Positions 10,125 to 20,062 of a stretch of 64,000 nucleotides of DNA are shown here, piece after piece. The notes below the pieces were generated by a model that was not told the DNA's origin, searched no databases, and saw only the letters and a list, made by a program, of their open reading frames with translations. Position 1 is the first letter of the stretch. Each line of letters begins with the position of its first letter. The stretch comes from Eulemur rufifrons (taxonomy: Eukaryota > Chordata > Mammalia > Primates > Lemuridae). The position numbers and the translations under genes are program-made. Where the stretch lies: assembly GCF_041146395.1 (NCBI RefSeq), contig NC_090990.1:41550001-41614000 (forward strand), read 5' to 3'.

Positions 10125-10258
10125 TAGAAAAGCCCTTTGTGATCATCTGCATTTTGCAGATGGAAAGTTGAGGCCCAGGGAGGAGATGAGGAAGGGCACA
10201 GAGGGTGTCTGCCCCAGAGCTCACGCCCATCTCCTGACCTGGACGGGGTCCGACGCCC
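10125..10258 (-). repeat. MIR-like fragment
   Basis: CATTTTGCAGATGGAAAGTT then GAGGCCCAGGGAGGAGATGA resembles the reverse MIR core (CATTTTACAGATGAGGAAACTGAGGC). Conserved part only. Confidence 0.45.
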
Positions 10259-10309
10259 TCTCCTCTCTTCCTGACAGCCGTTCACAGGTGCTACAGCACA
10301 GGCCCTCAC

Positions 10310-10436
10310 GAACACATCACTGGACACTCCCTCCTGTGGGGTGCAGCCGTTTCTCTTTCCCAACAAGTCATTCTGGAATATCTCCCGGTACGTGGACGAG
10401 ATCCAGCCATCTAGGAAGGCCACTGGGAGGAAGCCC
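10310..10436 (-). other. candidate coding exon (unverified)
   Basis: On the minus strand, a pyrimidine-containing acceptor (GCTCATTGTTAG before 10436) and a donor (GTTC/GTGAGG after 10310) bound a 127-base open segment with a protein-like peptide (contains LDGWISSTYREIFQNDLLG). It sits in a non-repetitive stretch, 10260-10560, that retains more CpGs than its surroundings. I do not recognise the peptide. The same frame stays open from 10124 to 10513, so the intron signals are not required by stops. It may be a real exon, a decayed one, or chance. Confidence 0.2.
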
Positions 10437-10560
10437 CTAACAATGAGCAAATGTTCAGGGAAAAACCCCAGTGGTTTCCCAAATGAGCTGAGGCAAAGCA
10501 AACCTTCTGGCACTCACGCTTCACTGAGCAGGCGGATTGTCTGAGCAGGACCAGGTGATC

Positions 10561-11581
10561 AGGAAAAGCAGGATGGTATAACCTGCCATTTGTGACATGG
10601 GCTTTGAAGCAGAATCTCGTGTGCAGTCGTTATTAGTAACATCACCTACCTTCCTCTGTGTGCCAGCAGTGGGGGAGGGGAAAGAACAACACTGGACCGA
10701 GGTGCTCTCTAACTGGAGACCTGCAGCTTGTTAAAAACCTTTCTCTGTGTTAACGATGACCACACCAGTTCCAACATCCTGCACAGACTCACATTGACCT
10801 CCTTTGGCCACCTGTCCAGCATCCCAGGGGGCTCCACTGGCTGCCTTGCACTTCCTCTCAGACACCGCACTGACTCTCCATCCTCAGCAGACAGAGGGCT
10901 CACATCGTCCTTACCTCCAATTTAGCCTCCCTCTGCTGCAGCAGGAAGAGCACAGTCCACGGGCCAATGCTGGGGTGCCCTTCCCCAACTAGCCAGAGCC
11001 TTGTCCCTGGAAGCTTCTTCAGCCTGCTGGCAGGAACAGCCTGGGGACAATGAATTACCCATATCCCCTAGCTTGTATGGATACCTGACTGTCAACAGCC
11101 TGTATCTCATTGACCTTGTTCTTCTCACAGGAAGGAGAGTGAATCTATACCAGGCGGACAAGTGAGTGGCAAAGAATAAAGGGGGAACAAATGAAGCTAC
11201 GATAAAAAGGGCTCAGGCAACACTGAACACAGACAATGAATGTGGCGTCTACAGGACTCGAAGACCTAGGGCATAAGCGTTTGCAGTGGCATTATGTGTG
11301 TTCTCAGCGCCAGCCTATTCAGATGAGGCAGTTTCTTCTTAAGAGGCTAAGAAAAGGAATGCAGCTCCTTTTTTGGTGCTCTCCCTTGCAGCTCACCTCC
11401 TAGAACTTTCCAGGACAGCCAGCCTACTGAAGCATCCCTTGAAAATGTTCTTGTAGTTCCACCTCCCTGCCTGTGCTCACTTCCTGTTCCTGCCCAGCGT
11501 CCTTTCTGACCCTTCCCCTAACTCTTACCCATAGTTAATGTCCCAGCTCACTTCACACCATCTCTGCCATGAAAATTTCTG
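10561..11581. other. unassigned unique DNA
   Basis: No repeat family recognised. It is moderately GC-rich and several short frames overlap on both strands without a clear best one. A candidate micro-exon lies within it and is listed separately. Confidence 0.45.
11131..11161 (+). other. candidate 31-base micro-exon (unverified)
   Basis: A strong acceptor (TTGTTCTTCTCACAG ending at 11130) and a strong donor (CAA/GTGAGT starting at 11162) enclose 31 bases. Both splice signals fit the mammalian consensus well. Length 31 is not a multiple of three, so as an isolated cassette it would shift frame. It could belong to a noncoding RNA or be a decoy pair. Confidence 0.2.
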
Positions 11582-11886
11582 CCTTAGTTTGGGTCACCTA
11601 GAAAGCAAAATCCTGAGTCAGAGACCTGGATGCCAGTGGTTTATTTGAGAGTGATCCCAGGAAGCAGGAGGGAGAGACTGTGATGAGTGAAATGAGGAAG
11701 GAAAAACCAAAATAAGGTACATGGTCAAGGTCGCCGTTGCCAGGACTTCCTGAGAAATGGATGGCATGCCTTCCAGAATTATCCACCAGTTGCATGGGAG
11801 ACTGGGGCGTCTATCCACAAGCTTCTCTGTATCCCCTACCATCCCCCTACCCATCCAGGGATCCCTGGACGAGGGCTTCTCCCACA
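11582..11886 (+). repeat. interspersed repeat, family F2, copy 1
   Basis: CCTTAGTTTGGGTCACCTAG, ATCCTGAGTCAGAGACCTGG, CAGTGGTTTATTTGAGAGTG and ATCCCAGGAAGCAGGAGGGA match the opening of the next unit (11887) and of 20063. I believe this is an ancient LTR-class repeat but cannot name it. Confidence 0.5.
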
Positions 11887-12320
11887 GCACTGTCTTAGTT
11901 TATTTAGGTTCCCCTAGAAGCAGATCCTGAGTCAAGGATCCAAGTGAAAGTTATTTAAGAGGTGATGCAAGGAAGCACCTGTAGGAGAGTGGGGACTTGA
12001 CAGTTTGAAGGAAGAAGCTATTCAAGGGTGTGCTAACAAGCAAGTTACCACTGTAGGCAGCGGAGCATGATCCCACTGGGGAACTGAGGGAGCTGATGCA
12101 GAAACAAGCCTCAGGGTTATCCCTGCAGAGAGGAAAAGGCCTGGAGGGTCTTCATCCACCACTTGTATAAGTCATCGTTTGAGGTTTGCGCCACGGGTTG
12201 GGGTGGGAGTTTAATTTCCTGGCACTTCCAGCCCTCCCAGTGTACAGACAGAGTGAGGTCTAGCTGTCAGAGAAAGCCCGCAGGCCAAGAATTATAGCTA
12301 CTGGCTGCTGGAAGTAAGGT
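11887..12320 (+). repeat. interspersed repeat, family F2, copy 2
   Basis: Opens GTCTTAGTTTATTTAGGTTC and CAGATCCTGAGTCAAGGATC, then AAGTTATTTAAGAGGTGATG and CCCACTGGGGAACTGAGGG. It lies head-to-tail directly after copy 1, so either two insertions or a tandem duplication. Possibly LTR-class. Confidence 0.5.
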
Positions 12321-12783
12321 TCATACAACCTAGAGGACGCAGGTGTGGCATCGCTTCCAGGCTGTGCTTGGCAGCAGAATGAAGTTGCTCCCGGGATCTA
12401 GAAGGCCCTGAGGCGAGGAGCTGAAAGACAGGGTCTCTGGCAGAGGCTGTGAGTCTGAGCTGTGACAACAACTGTGGTTGAAGTTAGAGGTGGGGCAAAG
12501 GCAAACAGAGCACCATGACTTTAATGCCAAGCCACACTGACTATTTCTCTCCTTCCTCTGAACGCCTGTTTTCTTAGTAATCATTAGGTATGCATAGGAT
12601 GCCCCATATGTACATATGTGTAAGTTGAGCACTTGAAAGTAGATTGTAAACTTTTGGGTCAGGGTCTGAGACTTAGCCTTTTTGGCACTTAGCACAAACC
12701 TCGTACCTAATTGTGACTGTTTACTTTTGCAAGAAAATTTAAGCATTCTTACATGATCTCCCTCCCTTCCCTATCTATAAAGT
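12321..12783. other. mostly unassigned; weak L2 tail
   Basis: At 12645-12735, AGATTGTAAACTTTTGGGTC then CTTTTTGGCACTTAGCACAA faintly follows the forward L2 3' end (GAATGTAAGCTCCATGAGGG...GCACCTAGCACAG). Nothing else is recognised. Confidence 0.35.
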
Positions 12784-12840
12784 TACACACACACATACAC
12801 ACAGACACATGTGTGCGTGTGCACATACATAAATGCACAC
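12784..12840. repeat. CA/TG-rich microsatellite
   Basis: CA units switch to TG units near 12808 (CACATGTGTGCGTGTGCACAT), making the tract partly self-complementary. Confidence 0.85.
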
Positions 12841-13634
12841 ACTAGGTGTTACATCTGTTATTCCTATCTTGGAAATAACAAGAACGAGGTTTCTCCTTTC
12901 CTTGACTAAGGTAAACCCACCTTCCCATGCTCTGATGCCGTTGACTTCACTCCTCTTTGGGAATCCTCACTCCTCCAGTCATCCCTTCTCTCACACTGTC
13001 TGTGTAGCAGGCGTTTGGGCCAGGTGGGGCGTCCTGCAATCTGGGCCATCCTACTGCATTTCTGCTTTGCTGGAAGCTTCAGAGTAGCACTAAGGAAACC
13101 TTGGGGTAAGGAGTGGGATCTGGGGTGAGCAGTCTGTTCTGGCTCAAGCAGGGCAGCCCAAAGGCCTGAGTCCCATCTGGCCTGGCCAGGGACTCCATTC
13201 TGCATGACCCATTGTGTGACACTCACCTGGGAAAGGGGGCACCAACTTTCCCCTTCCCTTCAGGGCTGACAGGGTGAGGACGAACAGGAGGCGCATGCGG
13301 GACTGGAATGAGGCGTGGAAATGCCCCAGTCATGCCCAACACACGTTCTGTCTGTGGGGCCCCCCTCGGATTCCAAGGTCTGCCATTTCCTAAGACCCAG
13401 CTTAGCCTTTAAAGAATGAATTGCTCCTTGTCAAAATCATTTGGATTCCTCCACAATGTGAAATATTCCTGTTGACCTCCACGGAATCTAGAAAATTAAG
13501 TGGCTCAAAGAGGCGGAATATGGATCTGAGAAGTACAATGGTCTTTCTGCCACATTTTCTGCCTCCGCATATCCTTTCGGGAACGAGGTTGGAAGTGAAT
13601 AAACAGCCCTACATAACTTTAAAATAATGACTTC
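12841..13634. other. unassigned DNA
   Basis: No repeat or gene supported. Frames of 84 codons (+) and 106 codons (-) overlap each other at 12833-13226, and neither has recognisable domains. The base composition is mildly GC-rich at 13010-13400. Confidence 0.4.
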
Positions 13635-13880
13635 ATGCATGGTACTTTTCTTGCCCTATTCTATTTTTCCACCAGTCTGATTCCTAGTCCCCTTCTTGCC
13701 AGAAGCCCTCAAGCTAATGAGTTTGAAATGTCCTTAAATATTCATGTACATTGTGAAGTATGTACTGTTGGGTTGGGTGTGTATATGTCTTTAGTTTATA
13801 GAAATCATATGGTATTAGAAATTGTATTCTATGTCTTACTTTTGTTATTCAGCACTGGAGATTTTAGAGGTGGGAAGTAT
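13635..13880 (-). repeat. L1M 3' fragment
   Basis: TAGAAATCATATGGTATTAG, ATGTCTTACTTTTGTTATTC and AGCACTGGAGATTTTAG parallel the antisense strand of old L1 3' ends (ATGGAATCATATAGTATGT...TTCACTCAGCAT). Diverged. Confidence 0.45.
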
Positions 13881-14039
13881 TTTGTTAAATCTTTTCTTCA
13901 TTTGAAGCATATCACATATATAAAAGAGGACAAGGCCTTTAAAACCCTCATGCTTGTTCCTCCTCAATATCATCTCTCTATCGCCACTAGAGGAATCCTC
14001 TAAACTAAACTTTCTTTTTTGCTGTTTCATCTCAGCACA

Positions 14040-14880
14040 ACATTCCATTTATTTTCCCTGGTGGTGGCCTTTATGTAAATGAATCATACAGAATGTATTC
14101 CTCTGTGACTTGCTGTTTTAGCTCAACTTTTTTCTTTTGAGATGTATCCATTATGATGGCGTAGCTGTGGTTTATTTATTTTCATTGTTGTAGAATGTAT
14201 TGCTGTATACTATAATTTATTTATCTGCCATAGGTGGACATTTGGATTTATTCCTGTTGTTGTTTTTGCTATTCTGAATAACGCAGCTATGAACATTCTG
14301 GCCCAGTTTTCATGTGCAATTGGGCAGTTTATCTGTGGGACGCATCTAGAGCTGGAATTGCTGAGTCACAGGGTAGAGACACATTTCTGTTCTAAGCAAT
14401 GCCAAACCGCTTTCCAAGGTTAGTATACTCACTCACACTCTCCCACGGGATGTGATAACTTCCTTCTCCACATCCTTGGCAACACTGACAGTGTCAAACT
14501 TTTTACTGTTGTCAATCTGGTGGCCATGAAAAGTATTCACTGGGGTTTCAATGTGCATCTCCTTAATTGTCAGTGAGCTTGAGTATCATTTCATAACTTT
14601 ATGGAACATTTATGTTTTCTTTTGTGTAAAATCCCTGTTTATATTTTTACCCATTTGTCCTTTAAGTTGTTTGTCTTTTTCTTAGGGATTTATAGGAATT
14701 TTAAATATATGTGTGCATGTGTATACACACATATATAAAATGGAAACTAATCCTTTGTCATGTATATGTATTTCAAATATCTTCCAGTTTCGGATTTTAC
14801 TTTTAGCTTTGTTTATAGTATCTTTAGTAAATAGAAGTACATAATTTTAATGGGGTAGAATTTTATTTTTCATTTCTACT
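14040..14880 (-). repeat. L1M 3' region
   Basis: AATGAATCATACAGAATGTA, TATCTGCCATAGGTGGACAT, GAACATTCTGGCCCAGTTTT, CTCCACATCCTTGGCAACAC and CCTTTGTCATGTATATG run in the exact order of the antisense strand of ancient L1M 3' ends (AATGGAATCATACAAT...CTCCACATCCTCGCCAACAC...). Confidence 0.75.
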
Positions 14881-14890
14881 TCATATTTAG

Positions 14891-15256
14891 GTTTTTTTTT
14901 TTTATTTCAAGAGATTTAGGGAATACAAGTGTTTTCTGCTACATGAATGAATTGTATCATGCTGAAGTCAGGGCTTTGAGTGTACCCATCACCAGAATAG
15001 TGTACATTGTACCTGAAAGGTATATTTTTATCCCTCACTTCCCTCCCACCTTTCCCTCTTCTTAATTTTCAATGTCCATTACCCCCCTTTATGACCATAT
15101 ATAGCCCTAGCTTAGCTCCCACTTATGAGTGAGAACATGTGGTATTTGCTTTTCCACTACTGAGATACTTCACTCAGAATAATGGCCTCCAGTTCCATCC
15201 CAGTTGCTGCAAAGACATTATTTCATTCCTTTTTATGGCTGAGTAGTACTCCATGG
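14891..15256 (-). mobile_element. L1 3' end, L1MA/L1PB-like (part 1)
   Basis: A T-run at 14891 (reverse of the poly-A tail) is followed by GTGTACCCATCACCAGAATA, TTAGCTCCCACTTATGAGTG, AGAACATGTGGTATTTGCTT and TTATGGCTGAGTAGTACTCC, which is antisense L1 3' UTR/ORF2-end text. It is interrupted at 15257 and resumes at 15568. Confidence 0.8.
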
Positions 15257-15567
15257 CTGCTATCCAGGCCACAGAGCTCTGCCACCCCCCAGCTCCCCCA
15301 TCCCCCCCGCACCTGTCTGTGGAAAAACTGTCTTCCATGAAACTTAGGAAGGGGGGACACACAGCAGGAGGTGAGTGGCGGGTGAGCTAGTGAAGCTTCA
15401 TCTGTATTTACAGCTACTCCCCATCACTCATATCACTGCCTGAGCTCCACTCTTACACCCGATCCTCCCACATCCCCATTCTCCATCTCCCACCCCCACT
15501 CCCAGTCCATGTAAAAATTGTCTTCCATGAAACCAGTCCCTGGTGCCAAAAAGGTGAGGGACCACTG
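15257..15567 (+). mobile_element. MER1-type hAT transposon inserted in L1
   Basis: CACAGCAGGAGGTGAGTGGC, GTGAAGCTTCATCTGTATTT, CTGCCTGAGCTCCACTC, AATTGTCTTCCATGAAACCA and CTGGTGCCAAAAAGGTG, ending GGACCACTG, are diagnostic of the MER1/Charlie3 hAT group. Flanking octamers CTCCATGG (15249-15256) and CTCTATGG (15568-15575) form an 8-bp target duplication, one mismatch. Confidence 0.8.
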
Positions 15568-15845
15568 CTCTATGGTATATATATCCCCCGTGTTGTTTAA
15601 CTGCTCATCAGTTGATAGGCACCTAGGTTGATTCCATATCTTTGCAATTGTGAATTATGCTGCCATAAACATTTAGGTACAGGTGTCTTTTTGATAAAAT
15701 GACTTCTTTTCCTTTGAGTAGATATCCAGTAGTGGGATTGCTAGATTGAATGGTAGGTCTACTTTTAGCTCTTTAAGGAATCTCCATACTGTTTTCCACA
15801 AACATTGTACTAATGTTAACATTCCCACCAACAGTGTCTAAGTGT
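15568..15845 (-). mobile_element. L1 3' end, L1MA/L1PB-like (part 2)
   Basis: Resumes with CTATGGTATATATATCCC, then ATCAGTTGATAGGCACCTAG, TGCAATTGTGAATTATGCTG, GATATCCAGTAGTGGGATTG and CCCACCAACAGTGTCTAAG: continuous antisense L1 text with part 1. The 5' side is truncated near 15845. Confidence 0.8.
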
Positions 15846-15974
15846 TTAATGAGGTAGAATTTATCAAGTGTGTCTGTGTTGTGTCTTGCATAAGAAATTC
15901 TTTTTTTCATTGTCATCATTAGGGTATTCTAAGTAAATCAAATGTTAAAATGGTACATCATCACGGCCTTACTC

Positions 15975-16120
15975 CTGTCATTTACCTTCTCTGAACCTTG
16001 AATTGTGAGATACTTTTTTCCTGGGGGGTTTATGAGGGTTCCATGTGATAATGTGTGTGAAGGAGCCTCGCAAAGCACTTCAAATATAATTGGCACTCAG
16101 AATGTGTTAGTTGTTCCCTT
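15975..16120 (+). repeat. MIR
   Basis: TTACCTTCTCTGAACCTTGA, GAGGGTTCCATGTGATAATG and TTGGCACTCAGAATGTGTTA follow the MIR second half, diverged. Confidence 0.5.
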
Positions 16121-16189
16121 AGAACATAATTCTAGTTCTATATTTTGAAGCTGTTAGATTTTTGCAAGTAACTTCATTTTAAAACAGCA

Positions 16190-16375
16190 AACATTTAGTC
16201 TGTGTTAGTTATATGTGGACATTTTGTTAAATGTTTCATTGTTCACAACAGCCCTATCAGGTAAACAATATTATTGTCTCCATTGTACAGATGAGGTCAT
16301 TGAGGCTCAGAAGGAATAATTCTGCTAAGACTGTGAAATACTTCCTGGGAGGATCTGTGTTCAGAGAACGGTGAG
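16190..16375 (-). repeat. MIR
   Basis: TTCACAACAGCCCTATCAGG, CTCCATTGTACAGATGAGGT and CATTGAGGCTCAGAAGGAAT match the reverse MIR (CACAACAACCCTATGAGGT...TTACAGATGAGGAAACTGAGGC). Confidence 0.7.
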
Positions 16376-16914
16376 AACCCTGTAGCGTTGGAAAATAAAT
16401 TATATTGGTAGGTGTGTGGTGTGTGTTCGGGGATGTGGCAGAGGGAAAAGGTAAAGGTGGTCTACATAACTCATTGCTTTTACTTTGCAGAACATAGAGT
16501 ATGACATCCTCCATTTCCTCAGATCTGACTCAGTGTCTTAAAAACACCCACTCCCCTAAGCGACTACCTTGGACCTACATACCCGCTGATTAGCATCCTA
16601 AAGACGGTGCCCATAATTTAACCAACCACATTGCACCGCTCCTCTCCAAGGAATTCCACATCAGGTGGAACAGTCCTCCAGCCATAATGTAACTGGACTC
16701 CAGTGGTTATCTTCCTGTCAGAATCTTGAGTCACCCAGGACACATGTGTCAACAGGGTTTAAAGCTCAGTTTGTTTGCCTCCCCAGACAGATGTTGAAAC
16801 AGGATCTCCCACCGCCAGTCAAACTGCCCAGAAAACCAAGCAACTCAGTAACCACTTGCTAAAGCTAACACTCTTTTGGCATGCAGTTTCCCACTAGAGG
16901 AATTATGGCATAGT
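16376..16914. other. unassigned DNA
   Basis: No gene or repeat recognised; a 65-codon plus-strand frame at 16665-16862 has no recognisable features. Confidence 0.45.
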
Positions 16915-17084
16915 GTACACTGGGTCCATTCAAATCACTGAATGTTAGATCTGGAAGGACCCTCGCAATTATTAATATCTAGACACCTCCTACTTTGTAG
17001 CAGGAGGGGAACAAAATGCAAAGAAATAAATGCATGGGAGTAAATCCCTTCACCTTAAATGTACACACTGGTTGAAGGACATTG
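16915..17084 (-). repeat. possible MIR3-like SINE fragment
   Basis: GTTAGATCTGGAAGGACCCT followed by a run of CTCCTACTTTGTAGCAGGAG resembles the TAGAGCTGGAAGGGACCTTAG...CCTCATTTTACAGATGAGG motif of old SINEs. Weak. Confidence 0.35.
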
Positions 17085-17245
17085 TATGATTGGGTTTCCC
17101 TTCTCTATAAAATGAAGATTGAAAAACAATACCTACTTCCTTCCTACAACATAGGGTTGTTGTGAGAATCAAATCAAATAACATACATGCTTCTGGGATG
17201 ATTAGCCATAATCCAAGTATAAAGTTGTATATGTAAGAGAAGAAG
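17085..17245 (+). repeat. MIR
   Basis: TCCCTTCTCTATAAAATGAA, ACATAGGGTTGTTGTGAGAA and TCAAATCAAATAACATACAT match the MIR 3' half (CATCTGTAAAATGGGG...CATAGGGTTGTTGTGAGGATTAAATG). Confidence 0.75.
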
Positions 17246-17348
17246 AGCAAATACAAACATTTGTGTGGTTAGTCAAAGATTCTAAAACATTCAACTTTGA
17301 GTAAATTGTCCCATAAAATGCATAACTAAATATTAGAGATTTGGACAT

Positions 17349-17757
17349 TGCTATGGTTTGAATATGGTTTGTTCCCACCAAAACTCACGTTGAGGCTTGG
17401 TCCCCAACGTGGCAGTGTTGGGAAGTGATGCCTTTTAGAGGTAATTAGGTTGTTAAGAGGGATTACTGGCTTTCTTGGGGCACTGAGTGCTCACTCTCTC
17501 GGGACTGAGTTAGTCACCACCAGCATGAGTTGTTATGAAGCTATGCCGCTCCTCGTGTTTGATCCCACTTTACACGTACCCCTTCCCCTTCAGTTTCTGC
17601 ACCATGTTGTGAGGTCCTCATCAGAAGCCAACCTGATGCTGGCCCCTCAGTATTGGGCTTCCCAACCTCCAGAACCATGAGCTGGATAAACGTCTGTCCC
17701 TTATAAATTACCAAATTTAAGGTATTCTGCTATAGCAACAGGAAACAGACTAAGACA
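17349..17757 (+). mobile_element. MST-type solo LTR (ERVL-MaLR) with 5-bp target duplication
   Basis: Starts TGCTATGGTTTGAATATGGT and ends CAGGAAACAGACTAAGACA. Internal phrases CAAAACTCACGTTGAGGC, CGGGACTGAGTTAGTCACC, CCTCATCAGAAGCCAACCTG and CTTATAAATTACC are typical of MaLR LTRs. GACAT occurs immediately on both sides (17344-17348 and 17758-17762), the 5-bp duplication expected for this class. With no internal region this is a solo LTR left by recombination between two LTRs. Confidence 0.85.
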
Positions 17758-17826
17758 GACATGTTTTTCTGTGTGTCGAATAGACACTATAGGAAGCAAA
17801 TACACAAAACCTGCAGCAGATTCCTT

Positions 17827-18168
17827 GGCCAGGTGTGGTGGCTCATGCCTATAAACCTAGCACTCTGAGGAGGCCGAGGCAGGAGGATCATTTGAGCTCA
17901 GGAGTTCGAGACCAGCCTGAGCAAAAGCGAGACCCCGTCTATGTCAAAAATAGAAAAATTAGCCATGCAGGTGGCACACGCCTGTAGTCCCAGTACTCAG
18001 ATGAGATCCAGCACATTCAGGGTGGTATGGCCGTAGACTGTAGTGCCATTACTCAGGACGCTGAAACAGGAGGATCACTTGAGCCCAGGAGTTTGAGGTT
18101 GCCGTGGGCTATGCAAGACAGCAACTCTGTCTCTAAATAAGTAAGTAAATAAATAAATAAATAAATAA
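17827..18168 (+). mobile_element. Alu SINE with a duplicated segment
   Basis: Left arm GGCCAGGTGTGGTGGCTCAT, then GACCAGCCTGAGCAAAAGCG (strepsirrhine-style 'gagcaaRagcgag'), and a (TAAA)n tail to 18168. Around 17968-18060 the right-arm start appears twice (GTAGTCCCAGTACTCAG, then GTAGTGCCATTACTCAGG), suggesting an internal tandem duplication of about 55-60 bases. Confidence 0.85.
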
Positions 18169-18179
18169 GACACACTCAA

Positions 18180-19271
18180 CATATGATAGTGAACCAGGGA
18201 AAAATGATCTACAAAAGATAATCCCATTCATAATTGGATAATAGGAGACACACAGAAGTCACTAATAGCAATTCAGAAATCCAGATGTCACAATTGTCAG
18301 GCTCCCTACCCTGAGGGGTAGGAAATATTCCTTTATTGGGAACAGGTTCTTACCCAGAATGGGTATTTTTCTCAGCACTCTATTCTACCTTCTAAACTCT
18401 TTGTCTAGCTTTATAAAAGCCCCTTCTTTTTCCAAAGAAAATGGCTCGTGCTTGTATCTTAGTAGCTTTCTCAAGAAACTTGGATTTCCTACCTCCCAAA
18501 AGCTTCTTTTCATTTGAACTATCCCCATCCCTTTTGGCGCAAGGTACCAAAATTCAGGTTACCAATGCTGTCGGCAATATAATTCGCTTTAAAACTTCAT
18601 CCCTTTAATCTTATCAGCATTCACTCCCTGTGCCCCAAAGCCAAGTTCATCATAGCCTTTGAGACAGATTTCTTTCTGCTTTAGAGAAGTTAGGCTTCTT
18701 TGGGACTATGCTATTGAGATGATTAGAAGCTCCTTTGTCTAGCTAAGAGGATTAGGCACCTTAAATCTTATGAAATCTTAACAAAAGGTACTATAGCCAC
18801 ACCTTTGATTTGGTTTGATCTTTGCTCTGAAGCCATTTTTCACTTTGATAATATTTTGCCAGCTGGAGAGACATAAAATATACAACAGTTTTATTTTTCA
18901 ACCCAGCAAGTCCTTGTTCTTTTATATTTTCTCCAAATTCTGCTTGCAAATACTACAGTTCTCTCATTAGCTCATCTCTCTTCTCATACTGTATTACATG
19001 CAGTAAAAGATGCCATTTGGTATTTTTATCCTCCTGCTTTAATATCTCTTTAGACAGATCCAACAGGTCCATTAGGTCCATTTTCTATCTTCCAAATTAC
19101 TACAGTCTATACCAAGGGTTGCTCTTTCTTTCTTTGCCTTCAATAGCAATTTCCTTTCTCCTCCCCTAACCCCTCTTCTCTCTTCTTTCCAGCCTCTGTC
19201 CACCACCTAGTTCTAAAGCCAAGGCCACATAATTGAGGTTTCTGTTAAGGCAGCATCACATTTCTAGTTAC
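18180..19271 (-). mobile_element. ERVL-MaLR internal-region relic
   Basis: Read on the minus strand, the segment starts beside the LTR-like piece with TTGGTAACTAGAAATGTGAT, then CCTTGGCTTTAGAACTAGG and GGACAGAGGCTGGAAAG. This is the layout of MaLR internal sequence just after the 5' LTR (TTGGTGACTGAGAG...GTGGCTTTGGAACTGGG...). All frames are broken; no gene of the element survives. Confidence 0.5.
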
Positions 19272-19505
19272 CAATTTGTTTAAGTTTTCTATTGCTGTAT
19301 AACAAATCCACCAAGAGTTCGTGGCTTAAAATGGCAGTAATTCATGGTTTCTTACAATTCTCACCATTTTATGTTTCGGCTAGGTGGTTTTTCTGGTGGT
19401 TTGGGTTGGGGTGGGGGGGGGGTCTCATTCATACAGGTGCATTCAAGCAGGAGAACTGGCTGGACTGGAAGGTCTAAGACGGCCTCACTCACCTGTACAG
19501 CGTTC
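19272..19505 (-). mobile_element. LTR-like piece adjoining the MaLR internal relic
   Basis: TTTTCTATTGCTGTATAACA, CCACCAAGAGTTCGTGGCTT and CTGGACTGGAAGGTCTAAGA belong to a common mammalian repeat family in which CTATTGCTGTAACAAATTACC is the hallmark. Adjacent to 18180-19271, it would be the 5' LTR on the minus strand. Exact family not named. Confidence 0.45.
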
Positions 19506-19525
19506 AGTGTCAGCTAAGGATAAGT

Positions 19526-19742
19526 CAGTTTTTATCAACTAGGCAAAATGATGCCTCCATGGGACATCTGGCTATGTATGGAGACATTTTTGATTGCCAC
19601 AACTGGGTGAGGTTACTCGCGTCTACTGAGTAGAAGAAGCCAGAGATACCGGCAAACGTGCTACAATGCACAGTATACAGCTCCCCACAAAACTAAGTTA
19701 TCTGGCCCCAAATGTCAATGGTGGTAAGGTCGAGAAACCCTG
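19526..19742 (+). mobile_element. MER20 (nonautonomous hAT-Charlie)
   Basis: CATCTGGCTATGTATGGAGA, CATTTTTGATTGCCACAACT, TGCTACAATGCACAGTATAC, GTTATCTGGCCCCAAATGTC and the terminal GTCGAGAAACCCTG are MER20 landmarks in order. The length of 217 bases is the family's usual size. Confidence 0.85.
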
Positions 19743-19744
19743 TG

Positions 19745-19950
19745 ATGAATGTTTTTATATTCATTATCTTCTTTAATCTTCACAATAACCCTATTAGGTT
19801 AGTGAAATTCTCATTCTTTACAAATAAGACAAGTGAGGCTGAAAGGACTTATATAACTAGAACAAGATCACACAATCAGTAAAGGACAGAGTTGGGACTT
19901 AAACATGTCTGAGCTCTGAAACAGTACCCTGTATGCTGTGCCTTCCACCT
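19745..19950 (-). repeat. MIR
   Basis: AATCTTCACAATAACCCTAT, GACAAGTGAGGCTGAAAGG and AGATCACACAATCAGTAAAG match the reverse MIR closely (AATCCTCACAACAACCCTAT...AGGTCACACAGCTAGTAAG). Confidence 0.8.
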
Positions 19951-20062
19951 GGATTGTTGATTTTCATAGATCAACTACTATATAGTCGATCTAAATACTA
20001 AAACCATTCCCAGGCAATAGTCTAAGTGCTCCACAATTTATTTCTTTTTTGATACTTTCCTT

